Positions 8,777 through 19,585 of a DNA stretch of 60,600 bases are shown in pieces. The stretch's first letter is position 1. Every line of letters begins with the position of its first letter. The DNA is from an uncultured Arenicella sp. Its GTDB lineage: Bacteria; Pseudomonadota; Gammaproteobacteria; Arenicellales; Arenicellaceae. The stretch lies in NCBI GenBank assembly GCA_938048185.1, contig CALIVT010000017.1:1-60600 (forward strand). Reading direction: 5' to 3'. Under the pieces are notes generated by a model. The model ran no database searches. It saw only the letters and a list, made by a program, of their open reading frames with translations, and was not told the origin of the DNA. The position numbers and the translations under genes were made by a program.

Positions 8777-11700
8777 ATGCAAGATTTACTAAATCTATTT
8801 AAACAGCCGAACGTGGTTAATGATGACTTTGATTCAATTCGAGTCAGCATCGCGTCGCCTGAAAAAATTCGTTCATGGTCTTTTGGTGAAGTAAAAAAGC
8901 CTGAAACAATTAACTATCGTACGTTCAAGCCTGAGCGTGATGGTCTGTTCTGTGCCAAATTATTCGGCCCAATTTCAGATTACGAATGCTTGTGCGGCAA
9001 GTACAAACGTCTAAAGCATCGCGGTGTTATCTGCGAGAAATGCGGCGTAGAAGTTACCTTAGCGAAGGTGCGCCGTGAACGCATGGGGCACATTGATCTC
9101 GCGTGCCCAGTGGCGCACATTTGGTTCTTGAAGTCGCTACCATCTCGTTTGGGCTTAATGCTCGACATGACGGTGCGTGAAATCGAGCGCGTTTTGTACT
9201 TCGAAGCGTACATCGTTATCGATCCAGGCATGACGCCGTTAGAAGCTAAAACTCTAATGACCGAAGAAGCGTATCTTGATGCCGTGGAACAGCACGGTGA
9301 TGAGTTCAAAGCCGGTATGGGCGCGGAAGCGATTAAAGAGCTATTGAAAGACGTCAATATCGACAAAGAAGTGGTGCGTTTACGCGACGAACTAGCCGGT
9401 ACCACGTCAGAAACTAAGATCAAGAACATCACTAAGCGTCTAAAAGTATTGGAGGCCTTTCAGTCTTCGGGCAACGACCCAATGTGGATGATCATGGAAG
9501 TGCTGCCGGTTCTTCCACCTGATTTACGTCCGTTGGTTGCATTGGACGGCGGTCGTTTCGCGACCTCAGATTTGAACGACTTGTATCGTCGAGTAATTAA
9601 CCGTAATAACCGTCTGCGTCGTCTTTTAGACCTGAATGCACCGGACATCATCGTGCGTAACGAAAAGCGTATGTTACAAGAGTCGGTCGATGCGCTGCTT
9701 GATAACGGTCGTCGTGGTAAAGCAATTACCGGCGCCAATAAGCGTCAGTTGAAATCACTTGCTGACATGATCAAAGGTAAGCAAGGTCGTTTCCGTCAAA
9801 ACTTACTGGGTAAGCGTGTTGACTATTCGGGTCGTTCAGTGATCGTGGTCGGCCCAACCTTGAAACTGCATCAATGTGGTTTACCTAAGAAGATGGGCCT
9901 TGAATTGTTCAAGCCTTTCATCTTTAACAAGTTAGAGCTACGTGGTTTAGCGACCACTATTAAGCAAGCCAAAAAATTAGTTGAAGCTGAAACACCGGAT
10001 GTTTGGGATATTCTTGACGAAGTAATTCGTGAACACCCCATCATGTTGAACCGCGCGCCAACACTTCACCGTTTAGGCATTCAAGCGTTCGAGCCGGTAC
10101 TGGTTGAAGGTAAAGCGATTCAATTGCATCCGCTAGTGTGTACGCCGTACAACGCTGACTTTGACGGTGACCAAATGGCGGTACACGTACCACTATCACT
10201 TGAAGCGCAGCTAGAAGCTCGCACCTTGATGATGTCGACCAACAACATCTTGTCGCCAGCCAACGGTGAGCCAATCATCGTTCCGTCGCAAGATATCGTG
10301 TTGGGCTTGTATTACATGACACGCGAAATGATTAACGTGCAAGGCGAAGGCAAGGTCTTCTACAACGTCGACGAAGTACGTCGTGCGTATGACGCTGGCC
10401 AAGTTGCAATGCACGCTAAAGTTCGGGTACGTATCGCTGAAACGCGTAACAACGCCGACACCGGTGAGTCGACTGATCATAATGAGATCCATGACACGAC
10501 TGTTGGTCGTGCCTTGTTATCTGAGATCTTGCCAAAAGGCATGCCGTTTGCATCTATCAACCAGAAGATGAAAAAGAAAACCATCTCTGAAACTATCAAC
10601 CTGTGCTACCGCGCGGTCGGTATGAAAGAGACTGTTATCTTTGCTGACCAATTGATGTACACCGGTTTCCGCAATGCGGCATTGGCGGGTATTTCAATTG
10701 GTGTAGACGATATGGTTGTACCAGCCGACAAACACGACATTGTTGACGAAGCCGAAGCCGAAGTTAAACACATTCAAGAGCAGTTCTCGTCAGGTCTTTT
10801 GACCGACGGCGAGCGCTATAACAAAGTTGTCGATATCTGGACGCGTACGTCTGAAAACATCGCAAACAAAATGATGGACAATCTTGGCTCTGACGAAGTT
10901 GTCAATGCTGAAGGTGAGACTGTTGATCAAGAGTCGTTCAACTCAATCTATATGATGGCTGACTCTGGCGCTCGTGGTTCACACGCTCAGATTCGTCAGT
11001 TGTCAGGTATGCGTGGTTTGATGGCCAAGCCGGATGGTTCGATTATCGAAACGCCGATTACGGCCAACTTCCGTGAAGGTTTGAACGTATCTCACTATTT
11101 TATTTCGACTCACGGAGCACGTAAAGGCCTGGCTGATACGGCGTTGAAAACAGCGAACTCGGGTTATCTAACCCGACGCTTGGTCGATGTGTGCCAGGAC
11201 TTGGTGGTTACCGACGAAGATTGCGGCACCGCTAACGGCGTTGCGCGTAAGGCCTTAGTACAAGGCGGTGACGTTGTTATTCCACTGCGTGACCGAATTT
11301 TAGGTCGTACGGTTGTCGACGATGTTACTTCTAATATTGACCAATCGGTTGTTGTTGAAGCTGGCACTTTGATCGATGAGAAAACCTTCGATTTAATTGA
11401 AGCTAACAACATCGATGAAGTATTGGTACGCTCAGCGGTAACCTGTGACACGCGTTACGGCATCTGTTCGAAGTGTTACGGTCGCGATCTAGCGCGTGGC
11501 CATTTGGTAAACCGAGGTGAGGCCGTTGGTGTCATCGCGGCTCAGTCAATCGGAGAGCCAGGTACACAGTTGACCATGCGTACGTTCCATATTGGTGGCG
11601 CGGCGACAGCCGGTGCATCGATCTCAAACATTGAGGTTAAAAACAACGGTAGTATCAAGTTAGAGAATCTACGTTCAGTCGTAAACTCTGATAAGAAACA

Positions 11701-13015
11701 GGTTGTGGTAGCGCGTTCAGGCGAGCTATTAGTGCAAGACCAAAACGGGTCTGACCGCGAGCGTTACAAGTTGCCATACGGTGCTGTGTTGCAAGTCAAT
11801 GATGGCGACGCCATTGAAGCCGGCCAAATTGTTGCTAACTGGGATCCGCACACACACCCAATCATCACTGAGGTGGACGGTACGATTAAGTTCTCTGAAA
11901 TGACCGATGGCATGACCGTTAGCAAGCAAACTGATGATCTGACAGGCGTTACCTCATATGAAGTGATCGACCCGGCTGAACGTCGTGGTTCGGCACGCGA
12001 TTTGAAACCAGTCATTGAATTGGTTGATAAAAAAGGTAAGCAAATCATGATTGCCGGTACTGACGTACCAGCACGTTACTCGCTACAAGCGGGTGCGATC
12101 GTAACGGTGGATGATGGTCAAAAGGTAGGTGTTGGTGATGTGCTAGCGCGCATCCCACAAGCCTCGTCTAAAACACGTGATATCACCGGTGGTTTGCCGC
12201 GTGTGGCCGAATTGTTTGAAGCCCGTAAACCAAAAGACGCGGCCATCATGGCAACGGCTGGCGGTGTAGTGTCATTCGGTAAAGAGACCAAAGGCAAGCA
12301 ACGCCTGGTTATTACTGATACCAACGGCGAGTCGCATGAAACCTTGATCTTGAAAGGCCGTACCATTAACGTGTTTGAAGGTGAGACGGTAGAGAAGGGC
12401 GAGATTGTTGTTGACGGATCGCCAGTAGCGGAAGATATCTTGGCGCTGAAAGGCAAAGAGGCATTAACCGACTACATCGTGGACGAAGTTCAAGACGTGT
12501 ATCGCTTACAAGGCGTAACCATTAATGACAAGCACATCGAAGTAATCGTGCGTCAGATGCTGCGTAAGGTGAAGGTCACTAAGCCAGGTGAAACTAAGTT
12601 GTTGCCAGGTGAGCAAATCGAACGTACTCGTTGGTTAGAAACAAACGAGAAAGCGGAGAAAGAGGACCTAGTTAAAGCGCAAGCTGAACCTGTATTGCTG
12701 GGTATCACGAAGGCGTCGTTAACCACTGAGTCGTTTATCTCTGCGGCGTCTTTCCAAGAGACTACACGTGTTCTTACCGAAGCCTCGATTGCAGGTAAGG
12801 TTGATCACTTGCGTGGCTTGAAAGAAAACGTGGTCGTTGGTCGCTTAATTCCAGCCGGTACCGGTTTGGCGTATCACGAAGACCGTGTGCGTCGTCGCCG
12901 TGAAGCCGATGAGAAAGAAGCGGAATTAGCAGCGCTTCTTACTCAAGAAACAGCGGAAGCTGAGGCTGCGTTTGACGCGTATAGTGATACCGACGAAAAG
13001 GTAGCTGCGGAATAG
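8777..13015 (+). CDS. rpoC: DNA-directed RNA polymerase subunit beta'
   Basis: The beta' subunit, 1412 residues (E. coli 1407). The N-terminal zinc-binding cysteines are in [20 protein letters not shown]. The magnesium-chelating loop [12 protein letters not shown], the active-site aspartates, is intact. The second zinc site ([19 protein letters not shown]) and the trigger-loop region ([18 protein letters not shown]) are present. The C-terminus carries a long acidic and alanine-rich tail. It is co-transcribed with rpoB, and a strong terminator follows 25 bases after the stop. Confidence 0.99.
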   Translation: MQDLLNLFKQPNVVNDDFDSIRVSIASPEKIRSWSFGEVKKPETINYRTFKPERDGLFCAKLFGPISDYECLCGKYKRLKHRGVICEKCGVEVTLAKVRRERMGHIDLACPVAHIWFLKSLPSRLGLMLDMTVREIERVLYFEAYIVIDPGMTPLEAKTLMTEEAYLDAVEQHGDEFKAGMGAEAIKELLKDVNIDKEVVRLRDELAGTTSETKIKNITKRLKVLEAFQSSGNDPMWMIMEVLPVLPPDLRPLVALDGGRFATSDLNDLYRRVINRNNRLRRLLDLNAPDIIVRNEKRMLQESVDALLDNGRRGKAITGANKRQLKSLADMIKGKQGRFRQNLLGKRVDYSGRSVIVVGPTLKLHQCGLPKKMGLELFKPFIFNKLELRGLATTIKQAKKLVEAETPDVWDILDEVIREHPIMLNRAPTLHRLGIQAFEPVLVEGKAIQLHPLVCTPYNADFDGDQMAVHVPLSLEAQLEARTLMMSTNNILSPANGEPIIVPSQDIVLGLYYMTREMINVQGEGKVFYNVDEVRRAYDAGQVAMHAKVRVRIAETRNNADTGESTDHNEIHDTTVGRALLSEILPKGMPFASINQKMKKKTISETINLCYRAVGMKETVIFADQLMYTGFRNAALAGISIGVDDMVVPADKHDIVDEAEAEVKHIQEQFSSGLLTDGERYNKVVDIWTRTSENIANKMMDNLGSDEVVNAEGETVDQESFNSIYMMADSGARGSHAQIRQLSGMRGLMAKPDGSIIETPITANFREGLNVSHYFISTHGARKGLADTALKTANSGYLTRRLVDVCQDLVVTDEDCGTANGVARKALVQGGDVVIPLRDRILGRTVVDDVTSNIDQSVVVEAGTLIDEKTFDLIEANNIDEVLVRSAVTCDTRYGICSKCYGRDLARGHLVNRGEAVGVIAAQSIGEPGTQLTMRTFHIGGAATAGASISNIEVKNNGSIKLENLRSVVNSDKKQVVVARSGELLVQDQNGSDRERYKLPYGAVLQVNDGDAIEAGQIVANWDPHTHPIITEVDGTIKFSEMTDGMTVSKQTDDLTGVTSYEVIDPAERRGSARDLKPVIELVDKKGKQIMIAGTDVPARYSLQAGAIVTVDDGQKVGVGDVLARIPQASSKTRDITGGLPRVAELFEARKPKDAAIMATAGGVVSFGKETKGKQRLVITDTNGESHETLILKGRTINVFEGETVEKGEIVVDGSPVAEDILALKGKEALTDYIVDEVQDVYRLQGVTINDKHIEVIVRQMLRKVKVTKPGETKLLPGEQIERTRWLETNEKAEKEDLVKAQAEPVLLGITKASLTTESFISAASFQETTRVLTEASIAGKVDHLRGLKENVVVGRLIPAGTGLAYHEDRVRRRREADEKEAELAALLTQETAEAEAAFDAYSDTDEKVAAE

Positions 13016-13040
13016 GCAATACGCTTAAGAAGTAAAAGAA

Positions 13041-13073
13041 AAGCCCTATGATTTCGGTCATAGGGCTTTTTTT
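13041..13073 (+). terminator. Rho-independent terminator of the rpoBC operon
   Basis: An 11-bp perfect stem AAGCCCTATGA (13041-13051) with TCATAGGGCTT (13058-13068) encloses TTTCGG, which can form a UUCG-type tetraloop. The T tract runs on to 13073. It marks the end of the ribosomal protein/RNA polymerase transcript. Confidence 0.95.
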
Positions 13074-13127
13074 ATGCAAATGGTTTATTCTTTATACCAA
13101 TAATCATTGGTATCGAACGAGAGAGTA

Positions 13128-13367
13128 ATGAGTCAACTCAAAGACGAGAAAGAGCAGCTCAAAAAAGCGATTCGTATTGGTATGCGCTACGGCGAGAATC
13201 GAGGGGTGGTTAAATTTGATGGCGCTGACTCAGCTAACGATAAAGTCGAGTTCATCTATCGTCTATTGGTGCACGATAAATTAATTACGGCATTGCCCCC
13301 AGAGAAATTGTCGCAAGTAGCAATGCGGCATAAGTTAGCTTTGTGGGCGTCGAAGCTCGAGATTTAG
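13128..13367 (+). CDS. Small conserved hypothetical protein (DUF5062-like)
   Basis: A 79-residue soluble, charged protein of unknown function. ATG at 13128 follows a GAGAG ribosome site; an upstream in-frame TTG (13107) lies inside a palindrome and is unlikely. The visible core is KAIRIGMRYGENRGV, then DKVEFIYRLLVHDKLI, then MRHKLALWASKLEI. This recalls the short gammaproteobacterial DUF5062 family, from memory and not tested. A perfect 8-bp inverted repeat ATACCAAT-AATC-ATTGGTAT (13094-13113) lies 15 bases before the start and could be an operator. The next gene starts 20 bases after the stop. Confidence 0.8.
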   Translation: MSQLKDEKEQLKKAIRIGMRYGENRGVVKFDGADSANDKVEFIYRLLVHDKLITALPPEKLSQVAMRHKLALWASKLEI

Positions 13368-13387
13368 CAGGTTTGAGCGGAGTTGCG

Positions 13388-14830
13388 ATGGACATGAACA
13401 TAAAGCGCAGGGCTATTTTAGCTGGTATCGGCGCGGCCGCGGGCTTAGCCATTACTCGATCGGGTGGTTGGACTGTCAATGATGCGTCCAGCGCCAGTTT
13501 CGACGAATTACTCGCGACTTTAGTGAGATCATTATCGTCTACGCAAAGAGAATACACTTTATTGTCTGGAGATCACCCCGCTCGGCAGGTAACGCTTACC
13601 GAGGCCGTTCACAAGGGGCCTCATATCGGTACACTTTACAATCGTTATCAGACTGATTTGATTCGAGAGATTTATTCGCGGATGTTGTCTGAGCAGGGCC
13701 AAAGGTGGATGCAAAACACCATCAGCCTTGAAGGGCGTTTTGAAGGCTCTATTTTAAAAATATACACGAACGACTTTGATCGTATAAGTGCCGCAAATTC
13801 GCAGCTGGTCATTAATGGCGGTCATTACATGTTGCGCTCGCAGGGCTTACGCGATGGCTATGCCCTCGGGGGGCCGATATCTTACGGGCAGCAACGTGGT
13901 AACAATCAGTATCAGGTGAAAGGTAATGCGTTTAAGGCGCACGGCGATGCCCTTAATCAGTTTTATCAAGCGTTGAGCGAAAAAGAGCAAGGGTTGGCGT
14001 ATCAAGTTTCGCCACCTTCGGAGCTTCAGCTACAAATTCAAGGGACCAACGGTGTTTTTCCTGGGCTGCGGCTTGGCGACGTTTCTGGCGCCGCGAAAGA
14101 AGTCGCCCATGATATGTTAACAACGTTGTTTTCAGGGTTTACAGCCGCCCAGCAAAGAGACGCGTTTGATGCGATCAGTCTCAATGGTGGAATAGAGTCC
14201 TTGCACGTTGCGTTGTACCGCGATTTTACGTTCTATGAAGACGGTACGCGTTATAGTGATTTGAGTCGAGAACAACGACGTTCCCGGATTGCACCGTACG
14301 TTCAGGTGTGGCGGATAGAGGGGCCGGCATTTGTTGTTCATTTTCAGGGCTACCCACACGTTCATGCGTATATGAATATCGTAAAGGACCCCACCAAAAT
14401 AGCCATAGGCGAGGCGTTAACGCAAACGTTAGAGCCCATAGGCCAAGCTCAAGTAAAAAAGCTAATAGGCTCAATGCTAAAGGAAAGAACCAAAGCGCCA
14501 CTCGCTTTTTATCCTGATATTTTAGTTGGCAAAATCTCTCCTGGGACGGTTAGCAGTGGCAGTATCTACACGCTTGACCCTTTCGCCAACGAGATAATTA
14601 TTGCCGAAATAGCCTATGAAGCAATGTCTTCAGAACTTCGAGATAGTTTGACGTTGCAGGGAGTTAAACCTCGTGAGGGCCAACGTTACCGCGTCGCCAC
14701 GATCGACTATATGCTGCGACGAGAGGATTTGTTTGGCGTCGCAGAACGGGTGACCTACACCCGCGAAATTGTTCGCGATAGTCTAATCGAGTTCGTTACT
14801 GACAAAGATATTGGAGGCTCCTTTGGTTAG
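13388..14830 (+). CDS. Tat-exported protein, DUF3500-like
   Basis: A 480-residue protein of unknown function. It opens with a twin-arginine-like signal, KRRAILAGIGAAAGLAITRSGG, so export is likely. The core has GRFEGSILKIYTND, GVFPGLRLGDVSGAAKEVAHDM and the late motif VWRIEGPAFVVHFQG followed by YPHVHAYMNIV. This layout recalls the uncharacterised DUF3500 family, a resemblance I cannot test here. His324-Val-His326 is a possible metal site. ATG at 13388 is chosen because GGAG lies 5 bases upstream and the Tat motif follows directly. A longer GTG start at 13343 would overlap the previous gene. The following membrane gene overlaps its stop, so the two are coupled. Confidence 0.8.
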   Translation: MDMNIKRRAILAGIGAAAGLAITRSGGWTVNDASSASFDELLATLVRSLSSTQREYTLLSGDHPARQVTLTEAVHKGPHIGTLYNRYQTDLIREIYSRMLSEQGQRWMQNTISLEGRFEGSILKIYTNDFDRISAANSQLVINGGHYMLRSQGLRDGYALGGPISYGQQRGNNQYQVKGNAFKAHGDALNQFYQALSEKEQGLAYQVSPPSELQLQIQGTNGVFPGLRLGDVSGAAKEVAHDMLTTLFSGFTAAQQRDAFDAISLNGGIESLHVALYRDFTFYEDGTRYSDLSREQRRSRIAPYVQVWRIEGPAFVVHFQGYPHVHAYMNIVKDPTKIAIGEALTQTLEPIGQAQVKKLIGSMLKERTKAPLAFYPDILVGKISPGTVSSGSIYTLDPFANEIIIAEIAYEAMSSELRDSLTLQGVKPREGQRYRVATIDYMLRREDLFGVAERVTYTREIVRDSLIEFVTDKDIGGSFG

Positions 14831-15800
14831 TTCAATGGCCACTAAAAACGTGCAGACATTTGCATTAATACTCGGCTCTGTACTTGTAATGACCGTTGTT
14901 TGGTTAAGCTCGTTCAGGTTAGGCGTGGGCAATATCGAGTTGGCTTGGCACGTTAATTTCGACCGGTTTGTTTTGGCCGTAGCCGCGGGAATTGCGTTCG
15001 CAGGTTCTGGCGCGTTGATAGGCGCAACGAGCGCGCATATCAGATTTCATATTCTCGGGTTTACGATTGTGAGCACTGCATCGTCGGCCATCTTAAGTGG
15101 CGCTTTGTGGGGTTTATCATGGGGTGTGATCGTGCCGAGCTCGGCAATCGTTGGCACGCTTACCTGGGTAATCGCTAGCCCGGTTCTTCAATATAAAAAG
15201 AATACGAACTTATGGTCTGCAGCACTACTAGTTGGCGCGTTCAGCTTGAGTGTGATTAATTTCTTACTAGCCTCGTCAGTGGGCGGGACATTTGGCAAGC
15301 TTGTCTACTGGCTGCAAGGTGATTTACTCGAGGCGAGTGACTATAGTTTTTTGGCGCTTGTATTATCGTTAGCCTTATTTACCTGGACGCTGATTAGTAA
15401 GTCTAAAGAGGTTCCTGCAAGCCTCTTACTAGGCTTAGGCGTTGGCGTAATCGGGCCTATCTTTTTTGTTGCTTGCGTTGTTCCGTTTTTCGTTCGAAGC
15501 CTGATCAAGTGCAGCGGAGAAACACGTTTTTTAACATCATGCGCTGCGCTTGGCGCGCTGTTTCTTGTGCTTGCTGATTCAATACCCAGGCTGCTAATCG
15601 GTGGCTACTCTCCTAGTTTAATTATAGCGATTGGTTTAGTCTCAATTCCTTACCTCTTGTACTGCCAGCGCAACAGGCTTTTGCTCGACTTTCCGTCTCG
15701 GGGCAGAGGTATTATCGAAGCCGGAATTATTCTGTTTTGGTCCGTTGGCTCTGTGTTCGTGCTTTTTCACCTGGTTCAGTTTGCGCAATTAGCAGCCTAG
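14823..15800 (+). CDS. Degenerate FecCD/BtuC-type permease
   Basis: A polytopic membrane protein of 325 residues with about eight to ten hydrophobic segments. It aligns by eye with iron/cobalamin ABC permeases of the FecCD family: GPIFFVACVVPFFVRSLI matches the coupling-helix motif G-x-I-x-F-V-G-L-V-V-P-H-x-x-R, but the Gly and the His are replaced by Ala and Phe. ALGALFLVLADSIPR matches the family segment ALLGALLLLLAD. TTG at 14823 is chosen because GGAGG (14813-14817) is 5 bases upstream; ATG 14835 is the alternative. No ATPase or binding-protein gene is adjacent, so function as an ABC importer is uncertain. Confidence 0.75.
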   Translation: MVSSMATKNVQTFALILGSVLVMTVVWLSSFRLGVGNIELAWHVNFDRFVLAVAAGIAFAGSGALIGATSAHIRFHILGFTIVSTASSAILSGALWGLSWGVIVPSSAIVGTLTWVIASPVLQYKKNTNLWSAALLVGAFSLSVINFLLASSVGGTFGKLVYWLQGDLLEASDYSFLALVLSLALFTWTLISKSKEVPASLLLGLGVGVIGPIFFVACVVPFFVRSLIKCSGETRFLTSCAALGALFLVLADSIPRLLIGGYSPSLIIAIGLVSIPYLLYCQRNRLLLDFPSRGRGIIEAGIILFWSVGSVFVLFHLVQFAQLAA

Positions 15801-15901
15801 CTAATTTTGTAATAGAAGGTATTTTTTTGCGCGCGCGTGAACCTTATCAAACTGCTCACCTAACGATTAAGGTCACTTTGGATTTTCCTATTTACGGATA
15901 T

Positions 15902-17023
15902 TTACGCTGATGCTCTGGGCCTAATCAAGCGGCCAGTTTTCCGCTGTTCAAAACAATGTGCGAGCCAGCCGACAGTGCGACCTACCGCGAAGATCGAGAA
16001 GCCTGCCCCTTTAGGTAATTTCAACTGATGTTCTAAGGTCGCGAGACCGAAGTCGAGAGTAGGGTGCCCGACCCCCGTTTTATTTTTTACGTGTCGAGTA
16101 ATACGTGTCCACGACTTAGGCGCAGGGCAGTGCCTTAACATCTCACTCGCTCGTGGGTCGCCATTTGGGTAGAGCGGGTGACCAAAGCCCGGAGGCAGAT
16201 TATCGCCTACTATCTCTAGTTCACTCAGTTTGTTTTTTGCTGACGTGCGCATCCACTCGAGACATAAGTCTGTTAGGCCACCGTGATGACAGCCTGAGAG
16301 TGTTGATATACCTGACAACAAGCACGCAGATAAGCTCGCGCCCGCTGACGCCGTTACTCGACATGCATACGTAGAGGCATTTAATTCATGATCAGCGCTC
16401 AGCACCAGCGCGCGTCGAATTAGGTCAGGCGCGCGTGAGTCTGATGTCCATGCCTTCGCTAACTGCTGATGAATAAACTCACCCCCCGGCGCTTCATTTA
16501 CTTGTGCCGCGTTGCTCACCATCAACCTTAATAATCGATAGGCGATACGTTTGTCTCCAAACACAGCGTTGTGAGTTAACTCATTTGCCAGCGCATCAAT
16601 AAAGCGTGCGAAGGGCGTTCTGTGATTAGAGACATATTGTTGTTTGCGTGGATGATTCGAGAGAGTACTTGGCGTTTTACATAACAGCTCGAATACATCT
16701 TCTAGATTTGAGTTATGTGAAAGTTTGACCGCATTTCGGCCTCGATAAAAAAATTGACCAGCGTCAATACTAGAAATTCTTGATTGAAATACCGGCTCTC
16801 CGAAATTAATAGTTGAGCGTGCAATGTCTTGCCGAGAGCGCCCTCTTTTTTGTCGATAAATTAGACGATCGATATCCACCGAACAATATAAGCGCATGCG
16901 CGAATCATCAGGGTGCTGCGTCGTTTGAACTAACCCTCGACTTACGTATGCGTAGAGGGTCTGAGTAGATATTTTGAGCCTAAGGCAGGCTTGGCTCGCA
17001 TCTTCTAACGTAGGGTTTTGCAC
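15902..17023 (-). CDS. Citrate synthase family protein with N-terminal HTH
   Basis: A 373-residue member of the citrate/2-methylcitrate synthase superfamily that condenses an acyl-CoA with an oxoacid. Residues 1-65 look like a MerR-type helix-turn-helix (KISTQTLYAYVSRGLVQ, then DDSRMRLYCSVDIDRL). The catalytic domain keeps ADHELNAST and HHGGLTD (His motifs), GFGHPLYPNGDPRAS, and GHPTLDFGLATL with the catalytic Asp. The first is LSADHE where E. coli GltA has LHADHE. The start codon is GTG at 17023. It is divergent from a CoA-transferase with 91 bases between them. The HTH may be DNA-binding or only structural. Substrate unknown; not the housekeeping GltA. Confidence 0.85.
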   Translation of the reverse strand: MQNPTLEDASQACLRLKISTQTLYAYVSRGLVQTTQHPDDSRMRLYCSVDIDRLIYRQKRGRSRQDIARSTINFGEPVFQSRISSIDAGQFFYRGRNAVKLSHNSNLEDVFELLCKTPSTLSNHPRKQQYVSNHRTPFARFIDALANELTHNAVFGDKRIAYRLLRLMVSNAAQVNEAPGGEFIHQQLAKAWTSDSRAPDLIRRALVLSADHELNASTYACRVTASAGASLSACLLSGISTLSGCHHGGLTDLCLEWMRTSAKNKLSELEIVGDNLPPGFGHPLYPNGDPRASEMLRHCPAPKSWTRITRHVKNKTGVGHPTLDFGLATLEHQLKLPKGAGFSIFAVGRTVGWLAHCFEQRKTGRLIRPRASA

Positions 17024-17114
17024 TGAAATATAGGTTGATTATATTGATCAAGATTTACACGGTATTCGATCAAAGTCTAAACTGCAAATTCAACATAATA
17101 CGAGCGGCTAAAGT

Positions 17115-18539
17115 ATGAATCAGCGTTTAATATTCGCAAAGTGTTCTAAACCAAGTGGATGTAATGACATCACCTTGTCAGAACAGCTTAGAGATTCACT
17201 GTGTCTGCGCACGGAGGTCGAACTACATAATTGTCAACAACTCGATTCCTATTTTGGCGTGTCTTTCCTAGCCGCTTCATCGGTCGCAGCCGTAGGCAGC
17301 GCGATCGCGGATTTATTGATCGGAACGGGTCTAAGCGAATATTCGCCCCGGGTTCAAGTAGACCAAAGGCTTGCGTCCCTATGGTTTCATCAGTCGATAT
17401 ATCCTATCGGCTGGGCGTTACCACCGGCTTGGGATTCGCTTGCTGGTGATTACCGCACTCGTGACGGCTGGATTAAACTTCACACCAATCTCGCGGGTCA
17501 TCGCCAGGCTGCAATCAGAGTGCTCGGTGTAAGTGGAAACCGAGATCAAGTTACCAAAGAAATCTTAAACTGGGATTCGAATGAGCTAGAACGAGCGATC
17601 GTTGGCGACGGTGGTGTCGCGGCACGCATGAGGTCAAGACAGGAATGGCAGGACCATCCTCAAGGCATCGCCATTGCGTCAGAACCCGTAATAGGGTGGG
17701 GCAAAGCACGGCCGGGAGCGCTCCGCTTTTCGCCTTCTTCGCGGCAGTGTCCGCTAAAGGGCCTTCGTGTCTTAGACCTTACGCGCGTACTCGCAGGGCC
17801 GGTCGCAACCCGCACCCTTGCTTGTCTTGGGGCCGACGTGCTGCGTATTGACCCGCCAGGGTGGGATGAACCGTTTGTGGTGCCAGACATCAGTGTGGGG
17901 AAGCGGTGTGCGTATCTGGACCTTAATCGCAAAGAAGATCGTCAGGCCTTTGAGGGGCTACTGAAAAGTGCCGACGTTTTGGTGCATGGGTATCGTCCCG
18001 GTGCGCTCGATGATTTGGGGTATGGACGCTTAGAGCGTCAACGTTTGTCGGCTGAGCTAATTGAAGTCAGTCTAGACGCTTATGGATGGACGGGACCTTG
18101 GGCGCAGCGACGAGGTTTTGATAGCCTTGTGCAAATGAGTACCGGTATTGCGCACCGTGGCATGCGCTGGACTGGTGCTGAAACGCCAACGCCGTTGCCA
18201 GTACAAGCCTTAGATCACGCAACCGGATACTTGATGGCGGCCGCCGCGATCTGCCTTGTGCGCAAGGCCCTTAACGGTGAAGGTGTTGGCCGAGCTCAGC
18301 TTTCACTGGCACGCACCTCTGAGTTATTGGCAACGCATCTTCAAGCGGGTTCGGCGCGCTTAAACAGGGTGGCGACATTGGCCGACTTTTCAGGGGCGAT
18401 AGAGCCTACGCCTTGGGGCGAAGCGAACCGGCTCAAACAAGCGCTAGCGATTGAAGGAACGCGTCTTGCTTGGGCCAGCCCTGCCTCGAATTTAGGGACT
18501 AGCCCAGCGTGTTGGAAAGCGTCGCGGCGATGCCATTGA
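17115..18539 (+). CDS. CaiB/BaiF family CoA-transferase
   Basis: A 474-residue class III CoA-transferase, which moves CoA between carboxylic acids. The recognisable domain begins near residue 213 (LKGLRVLDLTRVLAGPVATR) and includes LGADVLRIDPPG, DLNRKEDRQAFEGLLKSADV and the stretch QALDHATGYLMAAAAI, in which Asp367 is the candidate catalytic residue. The first 200 residues contain a weaker relic of the same fold (SFLAASSVAAVGSAIADLL, YRTRDGWIKLH), as in the longer bacterial homologues. The C-terminus is low in conserved residues. The divergent HTH-citrate synthase next door suggests a shared acyl-CoA pathway. Confidence 0.85.
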   Translation: MNQRLIFAKCSKPSGCNDITLSEQLRDSLCLRTEVELHNCQQLDSYFGVSFLAASSVAAVGSAIADLLIGTGLSEYSPRVQVDQRLASLWFHQSIYPIGWALPPAWDSLAGDYRTRDGWIKLHTNLAGHRQAAIRVLGVSGNRDQVTKEILNWDSNELERAIVGDGGVAARMRSRQEWQDHPQGIAIASEPVIGWGKARPGALRFSPSSRQCPLKGLRVLDLTRVLAGPVATRTLACLGADVLRIDPPGWDEPFVVPDISVGKRCAYLDLNRKEDRQAFEGLLKSADVLVHGYRPGALDDLGYGRLERQRLSAELIEVSLDAYGWTGPWAQRRGFDSLVQMSTGIAHRGMRWTGAETPTPLPVQALDHATGYLMAAAAICLVRKALNGEGVGRAQLSLARTSELLATHLQAGSARLNRVATLADFSGAIEPTPWGEANRLKQALAIEGTRLAWASPASNLGTSPACWKASRRCH

Positions 18540-18628
18540 CACGGGTTAGCGTCTATAAAATGGCTTAGCAGCAGCGAAACATGTATGAAAATGGCTCTGG
18601 ATTTTTCTCTAAGCTTAGCTCCTTGAAT

Positions 18629-19414
18629 TTATCGGTCGCCGAACAGATCCCCCAAACCGCCTAACACTGATCCTTCGCCTTTGCCGCCAAAACTGCCGCT
18701 GGCTTGTATTACCCGGTTAGCGAGTCGTGAGAACGGCAAGCTTTGTAAGTACACGGTACCGGGGCCTCTTAGGGTTGCTAAAAACAAGCCTTCGCCGCCA
18801 AACACCATTGATTTAAGGTTGCCCGCGCGTTCAATGTCATAACTGACGCTGCTGGTAAAGGCGGCCAGGCAGCCAGTGTCTACTCGCAGAGTTTCGCCCG
18901 CTTTGAGTTCGCGTTTAATGACGGTGCCGCCGACATGGATGAATGCTTTACCGTCGCCGCGTAAACGTTGCAAGATAAAACCTTCGCCACCAAAGAAGCC
19001 GACCCCTAGTTTTTTCTGAAATGCGATATCAATAGAAGTGCCAAAGGCCGCGCACAGAAAGGCGTCTTTCTGACATATTAATTCGCCACCCATTTGCTGC
19101 ATGTCTACCGGAATAATTTTGCCCGGGTAGGGCGCAGCGAACGCGACCCGTTTTTTACCTTGTCCGTGGTTACTAAAGTGCGTCATAAATATTGACTCGC
19201 CGGTGAGTACCCTCTTTCCCACGTTTAGCAACGAATCCATCACGCCACCGCTGGGTTTAGAGCCGTCACCCATCTTCGTCTCAAACTGAATGCCGTCTTC
19301 CATGTAGTTCATGGCGCCGGCTTCAGCAATAACCACCTCATTTGGGTCTAGCTCCACCTCGACGATTTGCATATCATCACCAAAAATTTCGTAATCTACT
19401 TCATGACACTGCAT
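18629..19414 (-). CDS. AIM24/TIGR00266 family protein
   Basis: A 261-residue soluble protein of the AIM24 (DUF124) family, a glycine-rich beta-fold of unknown biochemical role found in bacteria and mitochondria. Signatures include [68 protein letters not shown] and [14 protein letters not shown] at 19414 is preferred because AGGGAAC lies 3-9 bases upstream; the frame is open 21 codons further but without a good start. The C-terminal tail is Gly-rich ([19 protein letters not shown]). It is convergent with the CoA-transferase gene. Confidence 0.9.
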   Translation of the reverse strand: MQCHEVDYEIFGDDMQIVEVELDPNEVVIAEAGAMNYMEDGIQFETKMGDGSKPSGGVMDSLLNVGKRVLTGESIFMTHFSNHGQGKKRVAFAAPYPGKIIPVDMQQMGGELICQKDAFLCAAFGTSIDIAFQKKLGVGFFGGEGFILQRLRGDGKAFIHVGGTVIKRELKAGETLRVDTGCLAAFTSSVSYDIERAGNLKSMVFGGEGLFLATLRGPGTVYLQSLPFSRLANRVIQASGSFGGKGEGSVLGGLGDLFGDR

Positions 19415-19585
19415 AGGTTCCCTCAGATAGTTAGTCTTTTGTTGATTAAAAGATAAGGATGCTTCCAGAAAATTCAATTTCTGAGTGTTTTGAACCGATA
19501 GATACGCTAACTCACAGCGGCAGTACGTAAGTCTGAATGGCCCGCGAGGATTGGCTTTTACTGGTATTCGATTTAGAATCGACAG

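Noticed and set aside
13107-13127. TTG start for the small protein after rpoC
   Set aside because: It lies inside the inverted repeat 13094-13113 and lacks a ribosome site; ATG 13128 has GAGAG upstream.
17024-17114. Search for an operator between the citrate synthase and CoA-transferase genes
   Set aside because: No clear inverted repeat or promoter pair could be established by eye.
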